The notes beneath the pieces were generated by a model. The model was not told the origin of the DNA, searched no databases, and saw only the letters and a list, made by a program, of their open reading frames with translations. A DNA stretch of 64,000 nt, from NCBI GenBank assembly GCA_027924585.1, contig BSBM01001662.1, positions 124,001-188,000 of the forward strand, given 5' to 3'. This stretch comes from Larix kaempferi. Its lineage: Eukaryota > Streptophyta > Pinopsida > Pinales > Pinaceae. This document shows, piece by piece, positions 31,795-43,299 of the stretch; positions within the stretch are counted from its first letter, which is position 1, and every line of letters starts with the position of its first letter. Made by a program: the position numbers and the translations under genes.

Positions 31795-34240
31795 CGAAGT
31801 GTCATCAATCTGAAGAACACCAAGCCTTTCCCTGAAGTACTCAAACTTCACCCTGGCTAGTGGCTTCGTCAGCACATCTGCAATCTGCTCATTCGTTGCA
31901 ATATACAGGAGTTTCACAGCTCCTCTCTACACCATATCCCTGATATAGTGATATTTGATCTCTATGTGTTTCGAATTGTCATGAAACACTGGGTTCTCGG
32001 ACAGCTTCACACAACTCTGGTTATCACAGAGGATACCAGTAGCATCCAATGGGAGATCAAATAACTCAGACAGTAGCTTCCGTAGCCATATTGCCTCACA
32101 ATTAGCTGAACAGGCTGCAACATACTCTGCCTCAGCTGTACTCAGTGCTACGCAGGACTACTTCCTGCTAAACCAAGAGATCACACCTAATCCCATATTG
32201 AAGCAGCACCCAGATGTGCTCTTCCTATCTGCAGCACTGCCAACCCAATCTGAATCAACATAACCCTACAGGTTAAACTTTTGAGTCGCCTCATACTTGA
32301 GCCTATAATCCGCTGTACCCTTCAGGTACCTCAGAACATGCTTTACAACAACCAAATGAACACTCCGCAGATCTGTCAGGAACTGACTCAATGTGTTCAC
32401 CGCAAAGCAAATATCTGGTCTCGTGTTCGTTAGGTACATCAAGGACCCAATCATCTGACGATACATAGAGACATCAATCGGCTCAGATGAAGCATCACAT
32501 AGAAGCTTCAGATTTGATGCCATAGGTGTGGCCATGGCCTTGCAATCCATCATCTCGAATCTCTTCAGGATATCTACTACGTACTTCCCTTGACCAAGGA
32601 AGATCCCACCTGCACTCTGCCACACCTCCATACCTAGGAAATAATGCATCATTCCCAAATATTTCATATCGAACTCAGCAACGAGCTTCCTCTTAGTATC
32701 TGCAATCAATCTGTCATCTCCTGTTACAAATAAGTCATCCACATATAGGAGTAGAATCACAGGATTCCCTTCCTCAACCTTGTAATAAAGGTTGGAATCC
32801 GCTTTACTCTTGGTAAAGCCCAAACTAGATAGGAAACTGTCCATCCTACCATACCAAGTTCTGGGAGCTTGTTTCAACCCATACAAGACTTTCTTCAATC
32901 TGCACACATATGACTCCCTGTCATGTATTTCGAAACCGAGTGGCTGCTCCACATATACTTTCTCTTCAACTACACCATTCAAGAAAGCAGTCTTGACATC
33001 CATCTGGTGTATTTTCCATTTCATTGCTACAGCCAGGGAAAGTACTGTTCTGAGAGAAGCCACGAGCTACGAATCTTGCTTTGTATTTTTCTACGCTGCC
33101 ATCTGCAGCATGCTTGATTTTGTAGATCCATTTGGAAGTTACAATAGACTTCTCTTTAGGTCTTAGGACAACATCGCAAACATCATTCTTCATTATTGAT
33201 TGGTATTCCTCAACCATGGAATCCTTCCATTCTTTCTTTTCCACTGCTTCTTCATAACTGGAAGGCTCTTTGTTCATAATGTCACAGAGTAAAGCAACAT
33301 AGCTGGTATGTGATCTGGTTCTCTTCTTTGCTCTGTGTTCTTCTTCTGGAATGCCAAATATTTCTGCATCTTGAATGAGCTCTCTAGCCCATGCAGGTTT
33401 CCTCTTGTGAGAGTTATCCTCACGGGGTGGATCTACAGGTTCTTTCGGATCTTCAAACTCACGAACAACTTCTGGAACTGCTTCAGTCATGGTAGTGTCT
33501 TGAAATCTAGTTTCGTTAGGTTCTTCATAAACTTCGATAGGTGCCTTCCTTGATTTGATGAATGCTGAGTTTTCATCAAATGTTACATCCCTGCTGACAT
33601 CAATCTTCTTGAACCCTGGAAAGTATATTCTGTAAGCCTTCGAGCTTTCACTGTAACCCACAAAGATACCCTTCTTTCCTGAAGGATCTAGTTTAGTCCT
33701 CTTTTCCTTTGGGACGTGAGTGTATACTGAACAACCAAATATTCTGAGATGGTTGACTTCAGGTTTCTTACCAGAAAAGACCTCTTCTGGTGTCTTGTTG
33801 TCCAATATCTTGTGGGGTGTTCTATTTTGTACATATACAGCTGTTCTAGCTGCTTCTGCCCATAGATGCATAGGTAGATCCTGGTCATGCAGCATTGCCC
33901 TTGCTGCTTCCATGATTGTTCTGTTCTTCCTTTCTGCAACTCCATTCTGTTGAGGATTATAAGGAGCAGTCAACTCCCTCTTAATCCCTGAATCACTACA
34001 AAGCTTCTTGAAGTCACCTGAGGTGAATTCTCCACCATTGTCAGATCTGAATGTTTTGATCTTCTTGTCAGTTTGATTCTCCATCAAGGTTTTAAATTCC
34101 TTGAATTTATCAAACACCTCATCTTTGTTCTTCAAGAAGTATACCCAAGTATTCCTTGAGAAGTCATCAATAAATGAGACATAGTAAACATACCCACTCA
34201 GAGAACTGGATGACATAGGACCACATACATCTGAGTGGAT
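31795..34240 (-). pseudogene. Copia integrase-RT-RNase H part of the nested copia
   Basis: In the same frame after the TAA, the integrase core runs from ~34236 ('DDFSRNTWVYFLKNKDEVF', 'FRSDNGGEF', 'NPQQNGVAERKNRT'), then 'KKGIFVGYSESSKAYRIY'. The N-terminal RT region follows ('WIYKIKHAADGSVEKYKARF'). At ~33060 about 50 bp are missing between VARGFSQ and the 'RTVLSLAVAMKWKIHQMDVK' block, shifting the frame. RT then continues at 32266-33063 with intact 'LLLYVDDLFVTGDD' and 'LMYLTNTRPDICFAVN'. A second stop near 32266 precedes RNase H ('YVDSDWVGSAADRKSTSG', 'STAEAEYVAA'), which ends about 31795. Catalytic residues survive, but the reading frame does not. Confidence 0.85.
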
Positions 34241-34243
34241 GAT

Positions 34244-35770
34244 TTATAGGATGTCTTTTGCCTTGCTTTCACTGCTTGGGAAAGCCTTCTTAATGTTCTT
34301 ACATTTTGCACATCCTTTGCAAATACCTTCATGTTTGGTCTTGATTTCAGGAAGACCCTCTACAACCTTGCTTGCAATTGGAAGTGCCCTGTAGTGCATA
34401 TGAGCAAGTCTTCTATGCAAAAGTTCACTTGGCTCCATGGATTCATGTACCATGGCATGTTTAGGTTGTCCCTTTAATTTATACAAACCTCCCTCTTGCT
34501 CTCCAATCACTACTGCATCATCTATGTTTTTTCCCTTTGGCCACATTAGGACTTGGCCATCCACAAATGCAACCCTCATACCTTTTGCATCCAATGCAGA
34601 GATGGAGAGTAAGTTCTTCTTGAGCCCAGGTACATAAAGGACTTCTTTCATCTTCAAAGATTTTCCAGAATCTAGGTTGTAGGAGGCTTCACCACTTCCT
34701 TTGATTGGGTATTGATAATCATCCCCAAGTTTCACCTTGTGGGGTGATTCATGTTCAGATAGATTCACAAAAGATTCCTTAAACCCAGTCATGTGTTTGG
34801 AAGCCCCACTATCAATCAACCAATCATTACAACCATGGGAGATAGTACCTGTGAGAGCAGAAATTAGAACATATTCTTCTTCACTTGATGAGTCATCATC
34901 ACTATCACTTTCTGCCCTAGCCTTCTTCTTTGGTGGTTCATCATCTTCGGCAGCATGAGCATGATATCTTCTTTTGTTATTCTTCTTCTTCTTATTGAAG
35001 TTGTTGTTGTTGTCTTTCTTCTTCTTGGGACAATTTGAAGCAAAGTGTCCCTTCTCATTGCAATTGAAGCATCTGAGATCTTTCTTATCTTTACGATAAT
35101 GGTGGTGTGAGAATATCCTGTTATGAGGTGATTCCTTCTTGGAATTTCCTTTCCTAGCATGTGCTGTGAGAGCTTGATCTTCATTTTCCATCTTTTCTTC
35201 TCGGGACACAAGCCTAGCTTCTTCTTGAGAGCATTCTTCCCGCAATCCGTTGAAGGAGATCAAGTTATTCCTTGCACAAATTCCTTGAATAAAGGAATCC
35301 CATGACCTGGGTAGGCCATTTAGAGTGGTCATCACCACTTCACCATTCTCCACCATTTCATCCACTACTTCTAGTTGTTCCTTGATCTGGGAGACCTTTG
35401 AAAAATAAGATTGAATGGTTTCTACATTATGAAACTTTAATCCTTTCAATTGGTTCCGCATGGCCATCTTCCGATTTATGTTGTTCCCTTCAAATAGCTT
35501 AGTCAAAGAGTCAAACATCTCCTTGGGTGTCTTTAGAGAAGACACATGGGGTATGAGATGGTCTTTGATAGAATCAGCAATGATTCTCTTTGCCTTGACC
35601 AATTTTTTCTTATGTAATACCTTAGCCTCTTCATCCTCTGGGATAGGGATGTCTTCTTTTACATATGAGTCCAAGTCATTCTCTTCCAGGATTAACCCAA
35701 TCCTATACTTCCAAGCTCGAAAGTTATCAGATCTTTCAAGCTTATCCTCAAGCTTGGTGTGGTGAGACAT
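34244..35770 (-). CDS. Copia gag-protease-preintegrase ORF (508 aa, ends at premature stop)
   Basis: This is the first part of a single copia polyprotein. Residues ~1-200 are gag (UBN2/Retrotran_gag type: 'NFRAWKYRIGLILEEND', 'TLNGLPRSWDSFIQGI'). A perfect CCHC knuckle CFNCNEKGHFASNC lies at 234-247, followed by Lys/Asn-rich and acidic stretches. The aspartic protease has DWLIDSGASKHMT (active D320-S-G). The gag-pre-integrase zinc region follows (LLHRRLAHMHYRA ... CKGCAKCK, ~455-495). The start ATG at 35770 lies 575 bp from the 5' LTR. The frame is closed by TAA at 34241-34243, inside what should be continuous integrase; the same frame continues downstream. It would yield a gag-protease product only. 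Confidence 0.85.
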   Translation of the reverse strand: MSHHTKLEDKLERSDNFRAWKYRIGLILEENDLDSYVKEDIPIPEDEEAKVLHKKKLVKAKRIIADSIKDHLIPHVSSLKTPKEMFDSLTKLFEGNNINRKMAMRNQLKGLKFHNVETIQSYFSKVSQIKEQLEVVDEMVENGEVVMTTLNGLPRSWDSFIQGICARNNLISFNGLREECSQEEARLVSREEKMENEDQALTAHARKGNSKKESPHNRIFSHHHYRKDKKDLRCFNCNEKGHFASNCPKKKKDNNNNFNKKKKNNKRRYHAHAAEDDEPPKKKARAESDSDDDSSSEEEYVLISALTGTISHGCNDWLIDSGASKHMTGFKESFVNLSEHESPHKVKLGDDYQYPIKGSGEASYNLDSGKSLKMKEVLYVPGLKKNLLSISALDAKGMRVAFVDGQVLMWPKGKNIDDAVVIGEQEGGLYKLKGQPKHAMVHESMEPSELLHRRLAHMHYRALPIASKVVEGLPEIKTKHEGICKGCAKCKNIKKAFPSSESKAKDIL

Positions 35771-36332
35771 CTTAAAGAGTACTTAAAATGGAAATAGAAA
35801 AGATTTAGGTCTTACCACTTGAAATGCTGAAAACTGGATCTGGTCCCGGATTAGGGTTTGTCAAAAAAACCCTAAAAATTCAAAATGTGAATTTCAATTT
35901 TTTGAAAGGATAGAAAGATGCACCTTGATAAGCTGATCAACTTGGTGTATTCAGAATTTGAGATCAACAAAGCTTTACCCTTCAGATTTTCCTTTTTGTC
36001 CTCTCGGGTTCACTAGGGAGAGCCCTGAATTAGGGTTTGCATTTTCCAGAGATCTACCAAGCCAAAAATCTCGATCCAAAGCTCTAAACTTCGAATTTTG
36101 TAAGGAGCTTCTAGCTATGTCTTCAGATTTCATAAATTCCTATTTTTGTGGAAACCTTAATTTTTAGGGCCAAATCTGAAAATGCTCAAACTTGAATTAT
36201 GATTGGATAGATAGATTCTCCTTGATGAGTAGAGTCAATCTACTATACTGATTTTCCAAAATCTGTGGAGAGAAACCCAATAAACAAGAAACTCAAGTTT
36301 CCGTCACTGCAAAATGTCTTCTTCTTAGGTTA
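35771..36332. other. Untranslated leader of the nested copia
   Basis: The 560 bp between gag start and primer-binding site are rich in short 'aaaccctaa' and 'gaattt' strings. No ORF of note is present. Confidence 0.6.
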
Positions 36333-36344
36333 GATCTGATACCA
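36333..36344 (-). other. Primer-binding site of the nested copia
   Basis: The minus strand reads TGGTATCAGATC directly abutting the 5' LTR end. It matches the first ten bases of the initiator-Met tRNA complement. Confidence 0.75.
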
Positions 36345-36951
36345 TGTTAAATTTTGAGCATTAATTCACAATACTCTATGATCTTCACTGAGAGAATAAC
36401 ATATACAATATATCAATGCATAACAATCACAATAAGCATGACAAGCATCACAAGAATCAAAAGCATGAGAGACAAGAGACACAGAGTTTCCGTGGGGAAA
36501 ACCCTAAGGTGAAAAACCCCACAACTTCCTTAGAGATAGAGAGAGCAATGGCTCAACCAAAGTACAACCAAAATACACTTGAGATAGTCTCCTAGAAGTA
36601 GATGATCCTCCTCCTCACTAGTGCGCCACTTTCTGAGTGAGAGAGATATGACTTTCTGAATGATCTAAATAGAGATCTTCTGATCTCTATTTATACTAAC
36701 CTGTTTTCCCAGTGACCTTATGGGGCCGATTTGTCTAGCTAGGTACATCCACAATATAATATATATATTTCAGGGCCGACCCCACACATGGTGGTCTAAT
36801 AACCCATCGGCAAGTACACACACTTTCGACACTTGTCAATCCACATGACGACACTTCCTTATAGAGGAATAACACATCTCTAATAAGGGTACAATGAATA
36901 TATATGAAATACATAGATGAAATACATTCCGAAGTTACATATACATCAACA
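36345..36951 (-). repeat. 5' LTR of the nested copia (607 bp)
   Basis: It has the same length and ends as the 3' LTR. About 20 substitutions and no indels were noticed between the two. Confidence 0.9.
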
Positions 36952-36956
36952 AATTT

Positions 36957-38818
36957 ACTTATCTTTTGGAGGACGCCCTTTACCTCCAATACTTGGACAC
37001 TTTAGCTAGTCCTTAGCTTGCGATAGACATTACCTTCATTCACACGTTAGTAGAATTTTTCTCACATACTTTCAAGCAAATAACTTCAATTCGTCATTCA
37101 TCCTTGTCCTTGAGTGAATCTTGTATTATTTCAGTACTATTTACATTCATAATATTCACACATTGGGGCAGTTAACAACCTAGTTACTTGGGAGTTCTTA
37201 ACATATGTTTCATTGTTATATCATTGGGATTGAAAGATTTCAACAATAGTTTGCTGAACACAAAACTCTCTTATGGGTTTTGGTGCTTCAACAATACTCT
37301 GTGGAATACATATCTCTCCCTCGAGATCTTTCACCAATCTATGCGTGGTCTTAGAGGCTTTAGAATTTTGAGATTACTCCTCTTTTGATTGCTAGTCAAA
37401 ATTTTTCCTTCTGAAAAAACATCAAACAACATCCTGCCTTCGACAAATGTTAAAATTGAGTTCCTAGGTCTTTCCATTGATTATCATCGGCTCTTTCACT
37501 TTTCCACTCAATCCCCTTGCTTGAGTCTAGGAATTTGTTTTTTCCCACTCAAGCTCTATTGCTACAGTCTAAGAAAAATTATTTTAGCAAAGTAGAGCTA
37601 ATCATCAATTTTGCCGCTTGGTGTCATCCTTCATTACCCATGATCATATTATTATTTTGTCCGCATTTACGGTCAATCACAACATTTATCTTAAGTGGCC
37701 CATTGCATATGTAAACTATCTTACAAATATGCAATATAAAATACATGCACTACACAATATGTATTAATGTGCCAACTAGTGCATATCCACTTCATTTGTT
37801 TGATCTCTTCCATGTTCAGCATTCCTATGCTAAATTTTTATACATACAAAAAATTAAAATTTATAATCATATCAGCAAGAGAAGAGTTAAAGAATTCTCC
37901 CTTTCAATCATAGCATGGAATTTATCCTCAACATCATAGTTGCTCCAATTTTCATGGTCTTCCTAGTAAGCACACAAGGAATCATTACCTATTATTTTCT
38001 CACTACGCCGTAATTCAATATTCATACTTGTTGGAAGGTGGTTTGGATGAGTTAGCTGTGCAGCATTGCAGATGTTGCACAAGGCCAAAGATATCGCGCA
38101 AGGAGGAAAACAACGCGCAAGTCAATAGTATTCATATAGAGATCATAGCCATCCAATATTCATATCTAAATATTTACTAAACAACATAGTCATTAGTAGT
38201 TTTCCAATTAACGTATATAAAGGGGCGGGTCCCCTAGGAATAGGTACACATACTCATTTATGGTCATTGAGTTCTCCTTTCACTACTATACTAGGTTTAC
38301 TCATCTAAATATAAATACTCATCTTTTATAGGATCAACCATACACAATATCATTATGCTTTTCTCATGGATTATAGTATTTTATCTTAGGATAAGTCTAC
38401 ATTCTTTTCTATGATGTCAATTTGCAGTGCTTATTCTATTCAGTAATTCAAAACATCTTATCTTATTTGTTCATAAACTCATAAAATTATGATCCTATCT
38501 TCTAGACACCCTAGTCTATCATAACTCTAGAGCAATATAAGTACTTCTTGCGGAATACGCCTTTAAACCAAATTCCATTAGTCAATTTATAAACATAATG
38601 GTTCGGAAATAAAACATAATGAAAAGACTTACTTCTAACTCACAAACAACTGTGTCACAGTATTCAGTCTATCTCATTGGTTACATCTTGCAGAAATTTG
38701 AAGATGAATTTGTTCCTTCATCTGTTCCTCCTTACAGGTAGAGTCACTTTTTTAGTTAAACAACTTTGTATTCTCTTACCTCATCTTGAGCCCCTATAGG
38801 CCCGAGTGTTATAACCTT
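36957..38818. other. Right internal region of the giant-LTR element, non-coding
   Basis: These 1.86 kb follow the nested copia and run up to the primer-binding site. No gag or pol motif was found in any frame; only short unrelated ORFs occur (for example 37188-37388). In an autonomous element this would be the leader and gag position, which supports the non-autonomous interpretation. Confidence 0.5.
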
Positions 38819-38830
38819 GCTATGATACCA
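38819..38830 (-). other. Primer-binding site of the giant-LTR element
   Basis: The minus strand reads TGGTATCATAGC, one mismatch from the initiator-Met tRNA complement. It lies 2 bp from the 5' LTR. Confidence 0.75.
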
Positions 38831-38832
38831 CA

Positions 38833-41569
38833 TGTAACATACCCAAAAATCCTTTCTGCATTATTCGAGGAAATGGAGTGTAATGTTTTTTTTCTTTAGC
38901 TTGGTACAAACAACCAATGCGTTAGCCATCATGATTACTGAATCAGTGTACTTATTGATAAGTACATTCCTAACAATTTTATCCTTATGTACAATGAATA
39001 TGTAAGAAAATTCAACTAACATAAAGCTATTGTCTAATATCTTGTTAAAATCCCTTTTCCATAACTTAACACCAATAAGTTGATCCTACATAAGATGTTG
39101 CATTACTTTATAATAACTACCTTTACTCAATTATCACAAGTTTCCTTAAAACTTTTCTAGTAGTTTCACAACATACTAATAACTTTATGAATGTATCAAT
39201 ATCTCTTAACATAATCCATTAGAACGTGTGAAGTTGAAAACATAATCTTACCTGAAGATTCCTACCTCCTAAGTACTATATAATATAGAACATGGCAGAG
39301 TTCAAAATTGGCATGATGTTTATGTTAAACTAGTTCCCCTAAAGTATTAAAGCTTTTAGACTAAATATAATCCTTTAAATCATTCTAATGAGTATTTTAT
39401 TGTCATCAAGTTCAACTATAATAATCCCTTACAACCATGGAATACTATGTATACATTTAGTATACCACTAATGAATTTTAACATTTTAAACACCTTTATT
39501 TATATCTATATCATTTAGTAAACAATAGTAACTAAAAATGTAGTTATTACCCCTTAAGAGAAATAATTCACAAAACTCATTGAATCATCATAATAATACA
39601 AATGTGGATTGATATTGTAAATTTACATAAAATAACAACTTTATACATCTTCAATGGAATATCGTTGCCATAACAGTAAGATTCAAAGGAGCAACTACAA
39701 GTAATGACATATATTCATCAATAAAAGATCATTCAAAACCTACACATTACACATCCAATCATTTAAGTCAACAACAAAAGAATGCATCCTTATAAACCTT
39801 GGCATTAATAATAACAAGATAACAAAAAATGTACTTATTTAGTCCTTCGTAAACTTATGTGACTGAAGGTTTGACTGCAACGTTCCACCCAATCTACTGT
39901 CTCTCTGTCTGGTGTATATTCCTACCACCGAGAGGCCACCCCTGAGCTGGCAATGAATCCACTAGGATAGAGGTTTCACTAGATAAAAGGGTTAGATCTG
40001 GAAAACATACATCAAACGTATATAACTCAATATTATGGTTTCATTCGTATAACAGGTTTCCAAGTGTTGACTATGCACTTCCTGAGACTTTCATACATAT
40101 AATTTGTACGACCTCCTATGTTTCGGCTATGTCTTCTCTTCCCCGTTTACCCACTTAATGTAATCTCATTTTTATTAGGTTATACACCCTTACACTTAAT
40201 TCTAGATTTGGATCAAGGGCTACACCCTACCTCCATCATTTACACTCAAAAAGAGTCTTTAAGATTTCAACTAAGGTTGGCATCCTTTATATAAAAATTC
40301 TAAACATTCATTCTAACCTAAAAAAAGACTGGAGAATATCAACATCCTTGCCTAGTAATGACTTCTTGAAACCATATCTATATAATCTAACCTCTAAAAA
40401 ATATAAACTAACAATATCATAATAATTTAGGGCGAGAGTCGAAAGTAAACTTGTATATAGAGATTATACTTCCTAGAATAGGAACCCTGTTCAACATTTA
40501 TATGCAAATATATTGACATCTAAAGTAGCGATAACATACCTGATCCTTGTCTTGGTTGAGAGATATATAAATGTGGAGATTTTAAGCTAAACCACAATGA
40601 TAGCACAACATACTGAATCTTTTTCCAAGATATGATCATACAATATAATATATTCACATACATGATGTGGATTTTTTTATTATCAAATCACCCATGTAGA
40701 GGTGTTGGGAGTATTATCGAACTAAGATAGAGGTCGATTAAAATGATGGCTCTTACAATGCAGAGTTTGATTTATGCAGAGGGCGCTAAAATACTAAATT
40801 GGTCAATCCAGAGATTGAGTTATGAGAAATCTACAAATCTGTCAAAGCATGGATCACATTTTATACAGAGGTGTGGAATGCATCTTAGACTGGGGTGTGA
40901 ATCTTATTCTAGACATGGCTGTGTTAGGAGTAATCTAGAAAAATGTGTCAATGCATGGATCACCTTCCATACAGAGATGTGGATCGTAATCCATACAGAG
41001 TTCATTATAATCAAGATTCTCTCAAACAAAGAAAATGTAGAGATAGTTTACTACGATTCTCTTTAGCGAATAAAGCATCAAACAAAAATCAAGAGAGATT
41101 TTTGCAGAGATCGCTTTCGAGATATTAATGACAAGGTGTCTTACCAATGCTTATCTCCATTGTAGAGATTTTCTATCCTCCTATCACAAGGATTGTTACT
41201 AAATCATTTGAAGAGGGACTATCCTCCTATCGCAGAGAAATGGTGAACTAACATTTCCACCAAATTTACTACTGCTAGCATCATTTTCACCTCATGCACC
41301 ACAAATTATCACAAAGGCCTCCCTCCCTCCTTATCCGATGCATACTCAAAATAAAATTATAAATCTCGATTCCCAAACCAAAAGATTTCCTTTCTCTCTC
41401 CTCCCCAACCACCTATGTATACATGATTTTATCACATTGGAGAGTCCGTCCAAATATCTCCACTAGAATCCGAGATAGATATTTGGACACATGACAATTT
41501 TTGGTCTTTATATTGTATTAATAATAGTTATAAAAGAGATGGTATATATATATAACGCCTTCAAAAAGG

Positions 41570-41619
<50 letters not shown>

Positions 41620-42241
41620 CCTTTTTGAAGGCATTATCTTGCAATTTCTACATGAAACCAGATAATATAAAATATTGCTTGGTCTTATTTTAGGACAATA
41701 TAGTTAGCTTATACTAGTTATTAGATGGAAGGATTTAATGAGGTAATCCCTTCGCATCCTCTGTGGGGACTAGGATGTCAAGTATATTCATAGGAATTCC
41801 TTATTTTTACTTAATATCTCTTATCAAAAGTTAACCTAGTACTACCCATTAGGTATTAGGAGTCATTTACTTCCTTTCGGCGGGTAATGGTATCTTCTGT
41901 ATCCTTCTCTAGGACTAACCGATAACTTAAGAACTTAAGTGGATTTTAGTGAACATCAATGTTCACTTAAGTGCTTGTGGCACTACGATGACATCCGTCA
42001 TAAAATTCATGGCCTACCCGCCATTTAGACTTCTCCCCCTAGTTGGATTCATTGCCCCATCGTTAAGTTGCATCATAACCTTCAATCTCTTAGGGCTATA
42101 ATTCACAATTACAACTTACTAATCAAATAAAAATGCTTGCATGGTTTACTGGTGGGGCCTTGGCGTTGAGCTCCTCACCATAAACCATATACCATCTACA
42201 TTTTTAATTACAAAAAGTAGGGGTAGAAGAGGAATGCTACA
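38833..42241 (-). repeat. 5' LTR of the giant-LTR element (3.41 kb)
   Basis: It starts TGTAACATACCC and ends GGAATGCTACA. It is the partner of 25413-29202 with a few per cent of substitutions, a 372 bp relative deletion at the ATG of 41490, and an extra inverted copy beside its (TA)n tract (41557-41632). Confidence 0.85.
41557..41632. repeat. Inverted repeat around (TA)n in the right giant LTR
   Basis: GCCTTCAAAAAGGTTAT (41557-41573) and its exact complement (41616-41632) enclose a pure TA tract. The left LTR has only the right-hand arm (about 28580-28596), so the inversion arose in this copy. Confidence 0.75.
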
Positions 42242-42246
42242 GTTTA

Positions 42247-42556
42247 TTACATTTCCTTCCTCTTCGGAAATGCTTTGTCCTCAAACCATGATTATAGAGA
42301 ATTTTTATCCCTTGTTCTTGCTCGTACCACCTTCCCATAATATTCGGTGTTGGTAGCTACGACACTTGACGAAACGAGACAATATGTTCTTTTAAACATT
42401 GAGTGAAAATGTTGTCATTTGTGAAGTGGTCCATTCGAGATCTTGAATAATTTTTGTTGAAGATCTTGAATCTCTTCTTGATAAATTTTGTTGAAGATCT
42501 TGAATCTCTTCTTCTAACTTTTTATTGCACTGTGTTTTATCCTTTGTCTTCTTGAT
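42247..42556. other. Flank of the giant-LTR element with a small tandem repeat
   Basis: The start 'ttacatttccttcctcttcgg' resembles polypurine-adjacent retroelement sequence on the minus strand. A ~43 bp unit containing 'ttgttgaagatcttgaatctc' is repeated at 42450-42510. No gene is seen. Confidence 0.4.
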
Positions 42557-42919
42557 TTAAAGCAACAATTTTTTATTATGATCTCTTAGATGAGAGATCT
42601 CTTCATCTTGTTCTTGTATGTCATCGTCAAATTTGTTTCTCGCAGTTTCAAAATTCTTAATTTGTGTGGTGGACTTCTGTATACGATCTTTCAATTTGGA
42701 ATTTGTTGTCTTTATTACACCATTAAAATACTTATCTTTGACATTTTCAAATTGTAAAATTTTATTGCTTTCCTTGTAGTATACTAATTCACCTTCCAAT
42801 CTTTGTATTTGCGATTGCAATTGTGAGTTACCTTGATCATCTTTCATAGTAAAATATTTACCACATATTGGACATGAGCGATTGCGAGTCTTAAAAATTG
42901 TCAGATACTGAAATTCCAT
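42557..42919 (-). CDS. Hypothetical coiled-coil protein (120 aa)
   Basis: The uninterrupted minus frame starts MEFQYLTIFKTRNRS. A CPICGKYF motif (residues 16-23) resembles half of a zinc-binding site, but no second Cys/His pair follows at usual spacing. Residues ~30-118 are a strongly heptad-like, charged segment ('LQSQIQRLEGELVYYKESNK', 'FDDDIQEQDEEISHLRDHNK') predicted as one long coiled coil. I do not recognise the family. No TATA box or poly(A) signal is clear, and it lies just outside a retroelement boundary, so it may be a fragment of a gag-like or kinesin/myosin-like coiled coil rather than a full gene. Confidence 0.4.
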   Translation of the reverse strand: MEFQYLTIFKTRNRSCPICGKYFTMKDDQGNSQLQSQIQRLEGELVYYKESNKILQFENVKDKYFNGVIKTTNSKLKDRIQKSTTQIKNFETARNKFDDDIQEQDEEISHLRDHNKKLLL

Positions 42920-42949
42920 CTTGCACTAAGGACACTTAGTACAAAATTT

Positions 42950-43160
42950 GGATTTATATATTGAATCCATAATTCACCACTCACTTCTTCAATAATTGAA
43001 TCCATAATTCACCACTCACTTCTTCAATAATCGCTCCAATGACTTCTTTCAATTTTTTAGAAGAATACCGTTAATAATAATAATTAACATTATTATTATT
43101 ATTATTATTATTATGTTTTAATAGTATTGAAGGTCAATTAATAATAATAATAATTATTAA
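42950..43160. repeat. 36 bp duplication and AAT/ATT microsatellite
   Basis: 'ttgaatccataattcaccac...' is duplicated head to tail (42960-43030). A trinucleotide (ATT)n/(AAT)n tract follows at 43065-43155. Confidence 0.7.
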
Positions 43161-43299
43161 AAGATTTAACCAGCCTAGATCCACATCCTAGGCTCTATAA
43201 AGCGCCGAGAGGGATCAAATCTCCTGAGGTGCAAACCTCTCCTTGAATAGCTCCTTGAGTGCAATAGGCGAGCCACCTAATCATAAGCTCTAAAGTTTC

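Larger units (their letters stand above)
29636..36951 (-). mobile_element. Ty1/copia LTR retrotransposon nested in the giant-LTR element
   Basis: The 7.32 kb element has two 607 bp LTRs (about 96-97% identical by eye) and TSD AATTT (29631-29635, 36952-36956). It has a primer-binding site, gag-protease-integrase-RT-RNase H order on the minus strand, and a ~1.5 kb repeat-filled region between the pol stop and the polypurine tract (AAGAGGGAG, minus, about 30243-30251). It is a comparatively recent insertion, disabled by one stop and one small deletion. Confidence 0.9.
25413..42241 (-). mobile_element. Giant-LTR retrotransposon (LARD-like), host of a nested copia
   Basis: Two long direct repeats (25413-29202 and 38833-42241) bear TG...CA ends and are flanked by GTTTA on both outer sides (25408-25412, 42242-42246). 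Inside the right LTR is a primer-binding site, and next to the left LTR a strong polypurine tract, so the element reads on the minus strand. Excluding the nested copia, the internal region is only ~2.3 kb (29203-29630 and 36957-38832) with no gag or pol domain visible. This fits a non-autonomous large retrotransposon derivative. Its relatives would have to supply the proteins. Confidence 0.85.

Noticed and set aside
27330-41066. 107-codon plus frames 27330-27653 and 40743-41066, conserved between the giant LTRs
   Set aside because: Conservation is expected because both are LTR copies; the frame is made of short internal repeats and has no domain or gene signals.
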